A DNA stretch of 64,000 bases, taken from positions 2,436,501 through 2,500,500 of the forward strand of contig NZ_CP045434.1 of assembly GCF_009363895.1 (NCBI RefSeq), written 5' to 3'. The DNA is from Sphingomonas ginsengisoli An et al. 2013 (GTDB lineage Bacteria > Pseudomonadota > Alphaproteobacteria > Sphingomonadales > Sphingomonadaceae). Below are positions 1 to 8,457 of this stretch, one piece after another; positions within the stretch are counted from its first letter, which is position 1, and each line of letters begins with the position of its first letter. Position numbers and translations under genes: made by a program. The notes under the pieces are model-generated. The model ran no database searches and was not told where the DNA came from. It was given only the letters and a program-made list of their open reading frames with translations.

Positions 1-592
1 TGGCCTTGCGCGCCTCGAAGTCGCGCTGGGCCTGGGCGGTCGAGGCGACCTGGCGGTCGTGCTCGGCGAGCGCGCGGCGATAGGCTTCGTCCTCAGCCGC
101 CTCGCGGGCGAGGCGGGCGTCACGGGTTTCGCGCGGGGCGGTCGGCGTGGCCAGCTTGGGGTCGACCTTGGCGACGGGCGCGGGGGTCTTCGCGGGCGGC
201 GAGGCGGCGGCGGAGGCGCGGCCCGAGACCGGCCGGCTGGTCGGGAAGGTGCCGGTCCAGCCGGTCATGGCGTTGTAGCTGTCGGCGGCGGGCAGGCTCC
301 GCCACGGATAGGGATCGACCGCGCAATTGACGTCGCGGACGCTTCCGAACTGTCCTTCGAGATAGGCCTTGTAGGCATCGTCGAGCCCGATCTGGCGCGT
401 GTGGCGGCTATCGACGAACACCCGCCCGCTCCACGCCGTGCGCCCGTCGCGCAGGCTGGCGGTGCAAATGACATAGTCGGGCTTGGCACTGTCGTCGCGG
501 GCGTTGGCGTCGCCGATGATGATCTGGGCGGACAGGCCGGTGCCGCCGCCGAGCAGGGCGAGCAGCGCCAGCGCGGCGCGGGTCATGGTCAT
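1..592 (-). CDS. Secreted hypothetical protein, 3' part cut by window edge
   Basis: The frame stays open to base 1, so only the N-terminal ~197 residues are seen. I do not recognise the family. The start at 592 (a second ATG lies at 586) gives a short basic stretch followed by an Ala/Leu/Gly-rich hydrophobic segment, which looks like a Sec signal peptide with cleavage near residue 22. The mature part has two cysteines (one in YVICTA, one in VNCAVD) and then turns Ala/Pro-rich. The last visible part is charged and Glu/Arg/Ala-rich, suggesting a helical or coiled-coil tail. It is probably periplasmic. It lies downstream of, and on the same strand as, the histidine kinase at 643-2616, with a gap of about 50 bases. 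Confidence 0.6.
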   Translation of the reverse strand, partial: MTMTRAALALLALLGGGTGLSAQIIIGDANARDDSAKPDYVICTASLRDGRTAWSGRVFVDSRHTRQIGLDDAYKAYLEGQFGSVRDVNCAVDPYPWRSLPAADSYNAMTGWTGTFPTSRPVSGRASAAASPPAKTPAPVAKVDPKLATPTAPRETRDARLAREAAEDEAYRRALAEHDRQVASTAQAQRDFEARKA

Positions 593-642
593 CGTGTTTC
601 CCCCTGAAAACGGGGCGAGGCTGCCGCTGACCCGAAGCCTTG

Positions 643-2616
643 TCAAACCGGCGGCGGAAGGGCGACGGGCAGCGGCGCCTCGATCGCGCAGCGCAGGCCG
701 GCGGAATCGTAGGTCAAGGTGACGGTGCCGCCGAGTTCGCGGGCGAGGGCGCGGCTGAGCATGCGGGTGCCGAAGCCCTGGCGGAGCGGTGCGGTGACCC
801 GGGGGCCGCCTTCCTCGCGCCAGTCGATCAGCAGCCGGCCGTCGGCGCGGCGCCAGTGGACCGACACGCGCCCGCCGTCATTGCTAAGCGCGCCATATTT
901 GCTGGCGTTGGTGGCAAGCTCGTGCATCGCCAGCGCGAGGCTGACCGCGGTCGCCGGGGGCAGGCGGATGTGCGGCCCGCCGAGCGTGAAGCGTCCGTCG
1001 GGGCCGAAGGGATCGAGCGCGGCCTCGATTACGTCATGGAGCCCGGCGGCTTCCCAATTCTCGCTGGTCAGCAGGTTGTGCGCGGCGGCGAGCGCCTGCA
1101 GCCGGCCCTCGAAAGCCTTGATCGATTCGTGCGGGTCCTGGCCCGGGCGGAAGGTCTGGTGGGTGAGGCTCTGGACGATCGCCAGCGTGTTCTTGACCCG
1201 GTGATTGAGCTCGCCGACCAGCAGCCGCTGGTGGTTCTCCCACCGCTTGCGCTCGGTGATGTCGCGGGCGACGAGATGGATTCCGACCGGCTTGCCGCTG
1301 TCGTCGAAGGTCAGCCCGCTGCTGATCTCGACGTTGAGCTCCTCACCCTGGACGGTACAGGCGAGGACCTCGTAGCGGGTGGTGCCGCCGCCCTCCTGCA
1401 TCTTTTGCTCGAGCATCCGCTTGCTCTCGTCGCGCGAGGCGGGGGCGAGGAATTCCCAGGTCTTGCGGCCGACCAGCTCGTCCTGGGTGAGCCCGAGCGC
1501 GGCGGCGGCGGCCGGGTTGGCGCTGGTGATCGTCCGGTCGAGGTCGGAGGTGACGATGAGGTCGCTCGCCTGGTCGAACAGGCGGCGATAGCGTTCCTCG
1601 CTGGCATGGGCCTCGGACTCGGCGCGGGCGCGCGCGAGCTCGGCCCAGGTGCGCTGGGCGACGTCCTGGACGAGCGCGACGTCGCTCGCCGACCAGGGGC
1701 GCGGTTCGCGGCAATGGACGTAGAGCGCCGCCTTCATCCGGCCGCCGATCGCGAGCGAGGCGGTCAGCGCCGCGCGGGTCTCGATCGCCGCGAAGGCCGC
1801 CTGAACCTCGGGACTGCCGGCGGTCGCAGGGTCGGTGGCGACATCCTCGATCACCAGCGGGATGCCGGCTTTCAGATTGTCGTGCACCTCCGGCCCGAAG
1901 GCGGCGAGGTCATGCACTCCGTGGCGCGAGGGGACGCCGGTGGTCCAATTGTCGGTGGTGGTGAAGTAGCGCTCGGTCTCGTCGACCTCGCCATAGCCAA
2001 CGCGGTCGGCGCCGAGCGCTTCGCCGAGCATCCGCTGGGCCGCCCGGATGATGGCGGTCGGCTCGGTCAGGCCGCGAAGCGCGTCACTGAAGTTAAGGAG
2101 GAAGGCTTGGCGCCGTTCGAGTTCGACCCGCGCGGTGACGTCGAGCCCCTCGTTGAGGATCCCGAGCACCGAACCGTCGGGCCCCTTGATCGGGGTCAGG
2201 CTGTAATTCCACCAAGTCTCGCGCGGGCGGCCGCGCCGCTCCATCATCAGCAGCTGGTCGAGTGAAACGTGGCCCTCGCCCGTGGCGCGCACCGCTTCGA
2301 ACTGCGGGCCGACCACGTCCCAGATATCCGCCCAGACCACCGCGCCGGGCTTGCCCAGCGCCCACGGATGGCGCTCGGCCGGGATGTGCGCCCAGGCGTC
2401 GTTGTAGAGCAGTTTGAAGGTCGGACCCCAGTAAATCGCCATCGGCGCGGTCGACTGGAGGCAGAGCGAGAGGGTGAGCTGCAGCTCGACCGGCCAGCGT
2501 TCGACCGGACCGAGCGCGGTTTGAGACCAGTCGAGCGCGCGCATCCGCGCCGCCATGTCGCTGTCGCCCTGCAGGAAATACGGTGCCGGGCCGGTGGTTC
2601 GATCGATCAACGTCAC
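643..2616 (-). CDS. HWE-family sensor histidine kinase with GAF and PAS domains
   Basis: A 657-residue cytoplasmic sensor kinase; no transmembrane segment is visible. An N-terminal PAS-like region (about 40-165) is followed by a GAF domain (about 175-335), a PAS domain (about 340-455) and a HWE/HisKA_2 kinase core. The phospho-accepting His is H472 in ELNHRVKN. The N box is HELATNASKYG (N570), and the WREEGGP motif near 599 is the W-x-E signature of the HWE class. Such kinases often feed PhyR/NepR-type general stress signalling in alphaproteobacteria, but no partner regulator lies nearby. The ATG at 2616 was chosen because homology-like sequence begins almost at once. Confidence 0.85.
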   Translation of the reverse strand: MTLIDRTTGPAPYFLQGDSDMAARMRALDWSQTALGPVERWPVELQLTLSLCLQSTAPMAIYWGPTFKLLYNDAWAHIPAERHPWALGKPGAVVWADIWDVVGPQFEAVRATGEGHVSLDQLLMMERRGRPRETWWNYSLTPIKGPDGSVLGILNEGLDVTARVELERRQAFLLNFSDALRGLTEPTAIIRAAQRMLGEALGADRVGYGEVDETERYFTTTDNWTTGVPSRHGVHDLAAFGPEVHDNLKAGIPLVIEDVATDPATAGSPEVQAAFAAIETRAALTASLAIGGRMKAALYVHCREPRPWSASDVALVQDVAQRTWAELARARAESEAHASEERYRRLFDQASDLIVTSDLDRTITSANPAAAAALGLTQDELVGRKTWEFLAPASRDESKRMLEQKMQEGGGTTRYEVLACTVQGEELNVEISSGLTFDDSGKPVGIHLVARDITERKRWENHQRLLVGELNHRVKNTLAIVQSLTHQTFRPGQDPHESIKAFEGRLQALAAAHNLLTSENWEAAGLHDVIEAALDPFGPDGRFTLGGPHIRLPPATAVSLALAMHELATNASKYGALSNDGGRVSVHWRRADGRLLIDWREEGGPRVTAPLRQGFGTRMLSRALARELGGTVTLTYDSAGLRCAIEAPLPVALPPPV

Positions 2617-2765
2617 TCAAGCCTTGCCGCCGGGTACCCGGCTGTCGCGTGCCCCCCGGCGAACGTTACGTAGCCGCAGCGCTTTTCGCTTGGCAAGCGA
2701 GCCAGGTGGAAGGGCTAACACCTTCCCGGTTGGAGCGGGACCACAAGTCGCCTAGCGCCGCCCGG

Positions 2766-3869
2766 GTGAAGCGCGATTATCCCGGCCTCGACCTCATCCG
2801 CTTCGGCGCGGCGCTGCTGGTCGCGCTCTATCACCTCGGTCTGTGGTGGTGGCTGCCCGGCCAGCTCGACCGCCCCGACCTCGCGGTCCACGGGCGGGTC
2901 GCCGCGGGCCTCGCCGGGTCGGGCTGGATCGGGGTCCAGATTTTCTTCGTCCTGTCGGGGTTCGTGATCGCCTTCACCGCCGACGGCCGCGACGCGCGGC
3001 GATTTCTCAAGAACCGGGCGCTGCGGCTTTATCCTACCGCCTGGCTGTGCGCGCCGCTGACGCTGCTGATCGCCGGCGGGTCGGCCGAGGCGCTGGCGCG
3101 GGCGCTGCTGTTGGCGCCGACCGGGCCGTGGATCAGCGGCGCTTATTGGACGCTGCCGATCGAGATTGTCTTCTACCTTACGGTCGCCGCGGCGCTGGCG
3201 GGGCGGGTCGACCTTAGCCGGCTGGCCGCCGGGCTGACCTGTTGGAGCGCGGGCTATTGGCTGGTCCGCTCGCTCGACTTCGTCGTCGGCAAGCCGTTGC
3301 GGCCCTTCTTCGCGCTGATCGAAGGGTCGAGCTGGGGCAGCCTCACGCTGCTCACCTACGGCTGCTTCTTCGCGATCGGGATGCTGTTGTGGGCCGTCGC
3401 GACGGGCAAGGCGAAGCGGATGCACCTTTATCTGCTGGGGTGGAATGGGCTCGCCGCTGTCCTGCAGATCGTCAGCAACGCCCATGCGATCGATGCCGAC
3501 AATGGGACGGCGGTGGGGATCGGCTGGCCGCTCGGCCTCTGGCTCGGGGCGGTCGGGGCGATCGGGCTGGGGATCGCTGGCAACAAGTGGATCCTGCGGT
3601 GGCTCGGGCCGCGCCGCCATTGGCTGCGCATCGCGGGGCTGCTGACCTATCCGCTCTATCTGGTGCACAGCGACGTCGGCCGGGTGATTGCGCTGGCGGT
3701 GGCGCCGGCTGTTGGCCGCTTAGCACCGCTGCTGGCGGTGGGGGCGGTCATGCTGCTGAGCGGGCTCGTCCTGGCGGTCGAGCCGTGGCTGCGGCGGCCG
3801 CTGAAATGGCTGCTCGAGCGGCTCTTTCCCGCGCCGGCGTCCGGCCGCACCTCCGCGCAAGGGGAGTGA
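2766..3869 (+). CDS. Acyltransferase 3 family membrane protein
   Basis: Integral membrane O-acyltransferase of the acyltransferase-3 (OafA/NodX-like) family, about 367 residues with 9-10 hydrophobic segments. The start shows the family pattern YPGLDLIRFGAALLVALYHL, with the conserved Arg and the active-site-type His. FFVLSGFVI follows at about 60-68 and a basic loop RRFLKNRALRLYP after it. These enzymes move acetyl or other acyl groups from the cytoplasm onto surface polysaccharides or lipids; the substrate here is unknown. I chose GTG 2766 because the family homology begins there. In-frame starts further upstream (GTG 2706, ATG 2583) add sequence unlike the family. It is divergent from the kinase gene. 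Confidence 0.8.
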   Translation: MKRDYPGLDLIRFGAALLVALYHLGLWWWLPGQLDRPDLAVHGRVAAGLAGSGWIGVQIFFVLSGFVIAFTADGRDARRFLKNRALRLYPTAWLCAPLTLLIAGGSAEALARALLLAPTGPWISGAYWTLPIEIVFYLTVAAALAGRVDLSRLAAGLTCWSAGYWLVRSLDFVVGKPLRPFFALIEGSSWGSLTLLTYGCFFAIGMLLWAVATGKAKRMHLYLLGWNGLAAVLQIVSNAHAIDADNGTAVGIGWPLGLWLGAVGAIGLGIAGNKWILRWLGPRRHWLRIAGLLTYPLYLVHSDVGRVIALAVAPAVGRLAPLLAVGAVMLLSGLVLAVEPWLRRPLKWLLERLFPAPASGRTSAQGE

Positions 3870-4218
3870 CGAGCGACCGGCTGTCCCAACGCCGGTCACT
3901 GCGTCCTCAACGCCACATTATCCACCGCAAAATAACGCCGTCCGTCGCAAAGCCGCTTGCGTCGGCTCGCGGATGCAAGCACAACATCTGGTAGCGGAGC
4001 CGTGGGGGCGACCACAGAAGCTTGTGATTGGGGCTGGGGATAACCATATCCTCAGCGAGGAGAGCTGCGCCCTGTGGAAAGCGGGGAAAGGTCTCGCCCG
4101 AGCCGGGTTTTCTCTCGTCGCTCCGCTTGGAATCGCTCCATGCTTCGTGGCATGAAGCTGGAACAGATCAGGAACAAGCGAGTCGCCCTGGCGGCCCGCG
4201 CGTCAAAAGGATGAGGCG
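3870..4218 (+). promoter_or_regulatory. nrdA upstream region with two candidate NrdR-type boxes
   Basis: This stretch of about 350 bases has no convincing gene and is somewhat AT-richer than its flanks. Two degenerate 14-16 base dyads starting with CACA lie at about 3980-3994 and 4013-4026. The second has CACA...TGTG ends. They are 33 bases apart, about three helical turns. NrdR, the repressor of ribonucleotide reductase genes, binds paired 16-base boxes about three turns apart. The match to its consensus is weak, so this is an inference from position and spacing. A G-rich ribosome binding site lies just upstream of the nrdA ATG. Confidence 0.3.
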
Positions 4219-6096
4219 ATGGATTTCTCGACCGGCAGCAACGTCAGCAGCGATGATGCGACCGCCACCGCGGCCAAGGGTTCGAGCCATTCGATCGCCG
4301 AGCGGCGCTTCCCCGTCACCACCGACAAGAGCCGCGACGCGCTGCTGACCGAGTTCGGCAAGGAGACCCTCAAGGACCGCTACCTGCTGCCGGGCGAGAG
4401 CTATCAGGATCTGTTCGCGCGGGTCGCCGCGGCCTATGCCGACGACGCGCCGCACGCGCAGCGCATCTATGACTATATCTCCAAGCTGTGGTTCATGCCG
4501 GCGACCCCGGTGCTGTCGAACGGCGGGACCGGGCGCGGGCTGCCGATCAGTTGCTATCTCAATTCGGTCAGCGACAGCCTCGAGGGCATCGTCAACACCT
4601 GGAACGAGAATGTCTGGCTGGCGTCCAAGGGCGGCGGCATCGGCACCTATTGGGGCAGCGTCCGCGGGATCGGCGAGCCGGTTGGCCTCAACGGCAAGAC
4701 CAGCGGGATCATTCCGTTCGTGCGGGTGATGGATTCGCTGACGCTGGCGATTTCGCAAGGCTCGCTGCGGCGCGGATCGGCGGCCTGCTACCTCGACGTC
4801 TCTCACCCCGAGATCGAGGAGTTCCTCGAGATCCGCAAGCCGTCGGGCGATTTCAACCGCAAGGCGCTCAACCTCCACCACGGGGTGCTGATCACCGACG
4901 AGTTCATGGAGGCGGTGCGCGACGGGTCGGAATTCACCCTGCGCAGCCCCAAGGACCAGTCGCCGCGCGGCACCGTCGATGCGCGCTCGCTGTTCCAGAA
5001 GCTGGTCGAGACCCGGCTGGCGACGGGCGAGCCCTACATCATCTTCATCGACACGGTGAATTCGCAGATGCCCAAGCATCACCGCGACCTCGGGCTCAAG
5101 GTGACCACCTCGAACCTGTGCTCGGAGATCACCCTGCCGACCGGGCGCGATCATCTCGGCGCCGACCGCACCGCGGTCTGCTGCCTGTCGTCGATGAACC
5201 TCGAGACGTGGGACGAGTGGAAGGGCGAGAAGAGTTTCGTCGAGGACGTCATGCGCTTCCTCGACAATGTGCTCAGCGACTATATCGCCCGCGCTCCCGA
5301 CGAGATGGCGCGCGCCAAATATAGCGCCGAGCGCGAGCGGTCGGTCGGTTTGGGGGTGATGGGCTTCCACTCCTTCCTCCAGGCGCGCAACTTGCCGTTC
5401 GAAGGGGCGATGGCGAAGAGCTGGAACCTCAAGATCTTCAAGCATATCCGCGCGCAGGTCGACCAGGCGTCGATGATGCTGGCGCAGGAGCGCGGGCCGT
5501 GCCCCGACGCCGCCGACATGGGGGTGATGGAACGGTTCAGTTGCAAGATGGCGATCGCGCCGACCGCGTCGATCAGCATCATCTGCGGCGGCACCTCGGC
5601 CTGCATCGAGCCGATCCCCGCCAACGTTTATACCCACAAGACGCTGTCGGGCAGCTTCTCGATCCGCAATCCCTACCTCGAGAAATTGCTCACCGAGAAG
5701 TCGAAGAATTCCGACGCGGTGTGGAATTCGATCCTTGAGCGGGGCGGCTCGGTCCAGCACCTCGACTTCCTGACGGCCGAGGAGAAGGACACCTACAAGA
5801 CCAGCTTCGAGATCGACCAGCGCTGGCTGCTCGAGCTCGCCGCCGACCGCACGCCCTACATCGATCAGGCGACCAGCCTGAACCTGTTCATCCCGGCCGA
5901 CGTCGACAAGTGGGACCTGATGATGCTCCACTTCCGCGCGTGGGAGCTCGGCGTGAAGTCGCTCTATTACCTGCGCTCCAAGTCGGTGCAGCGCGCCGGC
6001 TTCGCGGGCGGGGTCGAGGCCGACAACACCGCCGAGGCGCCCAAGTATGAGCTGGCCGCGTCGACCGACTATGACGAATGCCTGGCCTGTCAGTAA
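4219..6096 (+). CDS. nrdA: Ribonucleoside-diphosphate reductase, large (alpha) subunit
   Basis: Catalytic subunit of class I ribonucleotide reductase, which reduces NDPs to dNDPs in the cytosol. All key residues are visible. The active-site disulfide pair is C112 (ISCYLNS) and C321 or C322. The thiyl-radical loop is NLCSE (N299, C301, E303). The radical-transfer tyrosine pair is at about 583-584 (SLYYLRS), and the C-terminal redox pair is C621 and C624 in ECLACQ. At 625 residues it is shorter than E. coli NrdA (761). The N-terminal ATP-cone, which gives dATP feedback control, appears to be missing, since the catalytic fold starts by about residue 40. The partner nrdB is 1.3 kb downstream. Confidence 0.95.
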   Translation: MDFSTGSNVSSDDATATAAKGSSHSIAERRFPVTTDKSRDALLTEFGKETLKDRYLLPGESYQDLFARVAAAYADDAPHAQRIYDYISKLWFMPATPVLSNGGTGRGLPISCYLNSVSDSLEGIVNTWNENVWLASKGGGIGTYWGSVRGIGEPVGLNGKTSGIIPFVRVMDSLTLAISQGSLRRGSAACYLDVSHPEIEEFLEIRKPSGDFNRKALNLHHGVLITDEFMEAVRDGSEFTLRSPKDQSPRGTVDARSLFQKLVETRLATGEPYIIFIDTVNSQMPKHHRDLGLKVTTSNLCSEITLPTGRDHLGADRTAVCCLSSMNLETWDEWKGEKSFVEDVMRFLDNVLSDYIARAPDEMARAKYSAERERSVGLGVMGFHSFLQARNLPFEGAMAKSWNLKIFKHIRAQVDQASMMLAQERGPCPDAADMGVMERFSCKMAIAPTASISIICGGTSACIEPIPANVYTHKTLSGSFSIRNPYLEKLLTEKSKNSDAVWNSILERGGSVQHLDFLTAEEKDTYKTSFEIDQRWLLELAADRTPYIDQATSLNLFIPADVDKWDLMMLHFRAWELGVKSLYYLRSKSVQRAGFAGGVEADNTAEAPKYELAASTDYDECLACQ

Positions 6097-6123
6097 GGCA
6101 GGCGGGCTGACGGCAGACGCGCG

Positions 6124-6330
6124 ATGACCGTTGCGACCATCTTGAAGCTGTTGCTCGGCGTTGTCCTGATCGGCGCCGGCCTGTGGCAATACCGCCGCCG
6201 CAGCGGCGCCGAGAATGGCAGCTACGGCAGCCAGTCGGGCGTGCTGCTGCTCGCGGTCGGTGTGATCGTGCTGATCTACGCGCTCGGCGGCCTCGACTAT
6301 CACCCCAGCCCGAGCGAGCTCGGGCGATGA
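6124..6330 (+). CDS. Small two-helix membrane protein
   Basis: A 68-residue protein with two hydrophobic helices (about 4-21 and 38-56), separated by a basic and polar loop starting YRRRSG. It resembles short inner-membrane proteins with no known function. It starts 27 bases after the nrdA stop and is probably cotranscribed with it. The family is not recognised. Confidence 0.55.
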   Translation: MTVATILKLLLGVVLIGAGLWQYRRRSGAENGSYGSQSGVLLLAVGVIVLIYALGGLDYHPSPSELGR

Positions 6331-6337
6331 CGGGCAC

Positions 6338-6383
6338 TTGCGAATCATTCTCAAGACCGCCACGGGTTGCGAACCGTTCGCAA
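6338..6383 (+). promoter_or_regulatory. Tandem Fur-like operators
   Basis: Two 17-base dyads with the same arms lie here. The first, at 6338-6354, has arms TTGCGAA and TTCTCAA. The second, at 6367-6383, has perfect arms TTGCGAA and TTCGCAA. The first fits the 7-1-7 Fur box pattern (TGCGAAT-C-ATTCTCA). The centres are 29 bases apart, and the second ends 13 bases before the ATG at 6397. This suggests iron-responsive repression of the PepSY-type gene and of the genes behind it, possibly including nrdB. Confidence 0.6.
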
Positions 6384-6396
6384 CAAGGAATTTCTC

Positions 6397-6780
6397 ATGC
6401 GTAAGTGGCATCGCTGGCTGTCGGTGATCTTCGGCGTGTTCATGCTGTGGATCGCGAGCACCGGCTTCCTCAGCCAGGTCGGCGATCTGGTGAATTCGAG
6501 CCGGCGGCCGGTGGTAGCGGCGGCGCCCGCGGTGCCGGCGGGGTTCGTTTGTCCCGAGACGATGGTCTGCCGCCCCAAGCCGGCACCGGGCGGGTGGAAC
6601 CTCGGGCTGCTCCATCACCTCCACTCGGGCGAGCAGTTCGGGCCGGTCGGGGTCGCGATTTCGATGGCCTCGGGGCTGGCGTTGATCTTCTTCGCGATCA
6701 GCGGGCTGTGGATGTACCTGCGCATGTTCGCCGCGCGTGGACGCAAGGAGCATAGCCGCGGGGGCCGGGTGTTCTGGTGA
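6397..6780 (+). CDS. PepSY-associated TM helix protein
   Basis: A 127-residue inner-membrane protein. The start MRKWHRWLSVIFG, with a first helix at about 6-24, is typical of PepSY-associated TM proteins. A periplasmic loop with two cysteines (VCPETMVC) and a HHLHSGE motif follows, then a second helix (about 86-107) and a basic tail. Proteins of this type sit beside iron-uptake genes and are thought to help reduce or handle iron at the membrane. ATG 6397 has an AAGGAA ribosome binding site 6 bases upstream; an in-frame ATG at 6367 lies inside the Fur-like operator and is unlikely. The stop overlaps the next gene by 4 bases. Confidence 0.7.
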   Translation: MRKWHRWLSVIFGVFMLWIASTGFLSQVGDLVNSSRRPVVAAAPAVPAGFVCPETMVCRPKPAPGGWNLGLLHHLHSGEQFGPVGVAISMASGLALIFFAISGLWMYLRMFAARGRKEHSRGGRVFW

Positions 6781-7010
6781 GCGGCGCCAACCTTCTTTTC
6801 CTGCTGGTCGGGATTGTCGCCGCGCTGGCCGGGGGCGGGATGCTCGCGGTCGCGCTCGGCGGCGATCCGGGCGGTTCGGCACGTTCGACCGCGCTGCTGA
6901 TCGCGGGGATGATGCTGCTCGCCTTCGGGCTGATCCTGGGCGGGTTCGCGGTCGCCTTCGCGACCACCAAGCCCTATGATTTCGGCAAGCCGGCCGGAGT
7001 CGCGTCATGA
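6777..7010 (+). CDS. Small two-helix membrane protein
   Basis: A 77-residue protein with a GTG start that overlaps the upstream stop codon (GTGA). It has two long Gly/Ala/Leu helices (about 5-27 and 39-63) and a short polar tail. It is translationally coupled on both sides, since its own stop overlaps the next ATG. Function unknown; the context suggests a role together with the PepSY-type protein. Confidence 0.6.
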   Translation: MSGANLLFLLVGIVAALAGGGMLAVALGGDPGGSARSTALLIAGMMLLAFGLILGGFAVAFATTKPYDFGKPAGVAS

Positions 7011-7369
7011 GCTATCGCCAGTCCACCTACGATCCGCTCGCGCCGGCGGCCAACGGTCCGCCGCTTAAGCCGTTCAACTGGGTGCAGTGGTGCGGCGTGG
7101 CGATGGCCGCACTTGGCGTGGTCGGCTCGCTGCTCTGGTTGGGGGCGGTGACCGGTCTCGTTCCGGCATGGGGCAAGGACTTCGTCCGGTTCGGCCTGAT
7201 CGGAACCTTCGGCATTATCCTCATCAACACGCGCCGGGCCGACGTCCCACCCGAAGAGCGAGTGGCCTACCGCGCCAAGCAGCGCCGCCAGTCCATCATC
7301 ATGCTCGTCATCATCGGCGTCGCCAGTGTCGCCGCCTTCATCTTTGCTTTCCTCTCGAAAGGAGCCTGA
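7007..7369 (+). CDS. Small membrane protein upstream of nrdB
   Basis: A 120-residue protein with three hydrophobic segments (about 29-52, 62-75 and 97-116), a proline-rich N-terminus and a basic stretch (RAKQRRQ) before the last helix. It starts in an ATGA overlap and ends only 4 bases before nrdB, so it shares the nrdB transcript. No known family is recognised. Confidence 0.6.
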   Translation: MSYRQSTYDPLAPAANGPPLKPFNWVQWCGVAMAALGVVGSLLWLGAVTGLVPAWGKDFVRFGLIGTFGIILINTRRADVPPEERVAYRAKQRRQSIIMLVIIGVASVAAFIFAFLSKGA

Positions 7370-7373
7370 GCCC

Positions 7374-8438
7374 ATGTCCCTGCTCGAAGCCCGCAAGCAG
7401 TATAAGCCGTTCGAATATCCGTGGGCGTTCGAGTTCTGGAAGCGCCAGCAGCAGATCCACTGGATGCCCGAGGAGGTGCCGCTGGGCGAGGATTGCCGCG
7501 ACTGGGCACAGAAGCTGTCCAACCACGAGCGCAACCTGCTGACGCAGATCTTCCGCTTCTTCACCCAGGCCGATGTTGAGGTGCAGGACTGCTACCACGA
7601 GAAGTACGGCCGGGTGTTCAAGCCGACCGAGATCAAGATGATGCTGGCCGCTTTCTCCAACATGGAGACGGTGCACATCGCCGCTTACTCGCACCTGCTC
7701 GACACGATCGGGATGCCCGAGAGCGAATATGGCATGTTCCTTCAGTATAAGGAGATGAAGGACAAGCACGACTATCTCTCGACCTTCGGCGTCGACACCG
7801 ACGAAGAGATCGCGATGACGCTGGCGATGTTCGGCGGCTTCACCGAGGGGCTGCAGCTGTTCGCCAGCTTCGCGATGCTGATGAACTTCCCGCGCTTCAA
7901 CAAGATGAAGGGCATGGGGCAGATCGTCAGCTGGTCGGTCCGCGACGAGAGCCTCCACTGCGAGGGCATCATCAAGCTGTTCCACACCTTCGTGAAGGAG
8001 CGCGACTGCCTGACCCCCAAGGTCAAGGAGTCGATCATCGACACCTGCCAGAAGACGGTCCGGCTCGAGGACGCGTTCATCGACCTGGCGTTCGAGATGG
8101 GCCCGGTCGAGGGGATGACCCCCAAGGCGATCAAGAAGTACATCCGCTACATCGCCGACTGGCGGCTGGGGCAGCTGGGCTTCGCGCCGATCTACATGGT
8201 CGACGAGCACCCGCTGCCGTGGCTCGCGCCGCTGCTCAATGGGGTCGAGCACGCCAACTTCTTCGAAACCCGCGCGACCGAATATTCGAAGGCGGCGACG
8301 CGCGGCGACTGGAACACCGTGTGGGACAGCTTCGACCGCCGGATGAAGGCCAAGGCAGGCGGCCCGGCGATCGAGAGCGCCAACGAGGGTGACGGCGAAG
8401 GCGGCCTGTTCGAGGCGGCCGGGGTGGCGGCGGAGTAG
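7374..8438 (+). CDS. nrdB: Ribonucleoside-diphosphate reductase, small (beta) subunit
   Basis: Radical-generating subunit of class I ribonucleotide reductase, 354 residues. The di-iron ligands are visible: D67, E98 and H101 (ETVH), E158, E192 and H195 (RDESLH). The radical tyrosine is Y105, four residues after H101, as in E. coli (H118/Y122). It is therefore a class Ia-type, oxygen- and iron-dependent subunit. ATG 7374 follows a strong AAAGGAG ribosome binding site; an ATG 48 bases upstream lies inside the previous gene. No ATP-cone is fused to it. The C-terminus is Gly/Glu/Ala-rich. The Fur-like operators at 6338-6383 may tie its expression to iron supply. Confidence 0.95.
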   Translation: MSLLEARKQYKPFEYPWAFEFWKRQQQIHWMPEEVPLGEDCRDWAQKLSNHERNLLTQIFRFFTQADVEVQDCYHEKYGRVFKPTEIKMMLAAFSNMETVHIAAYSHLLDTIGMPESEYGMFLQYKEMKDKHDYLSTFGVDTDEEIAMTLAMFGGFTEGLQLFASFAMLMNFPRFNKMKGMGQIVSWSVRDESLHCEGIIKLFHTFVKERDCLTPKVKESIIDTCQKTVRLEDAFIDLAFEMGPVEGMTPKAIKKYIRYIADWRLGQLGFAPIYMVDEHPLPWLAPLLNGVEHANFFETRATEYSKAATRGDWNTVWDSFDRRMKAKAGGPAIESANEGDGEGGLFEAAGVAAE

Positions 8439-8457
8439 TCAGGCGAAAGGCCGAGCC

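Noticed and set aside
4168..7008. A 946-residue open frame opposite nrdA and its neighbours
   Set aside because: Arg/Ala/Gly-rich, no domain, and lies over clearly real genes; a GC-driven shadow.
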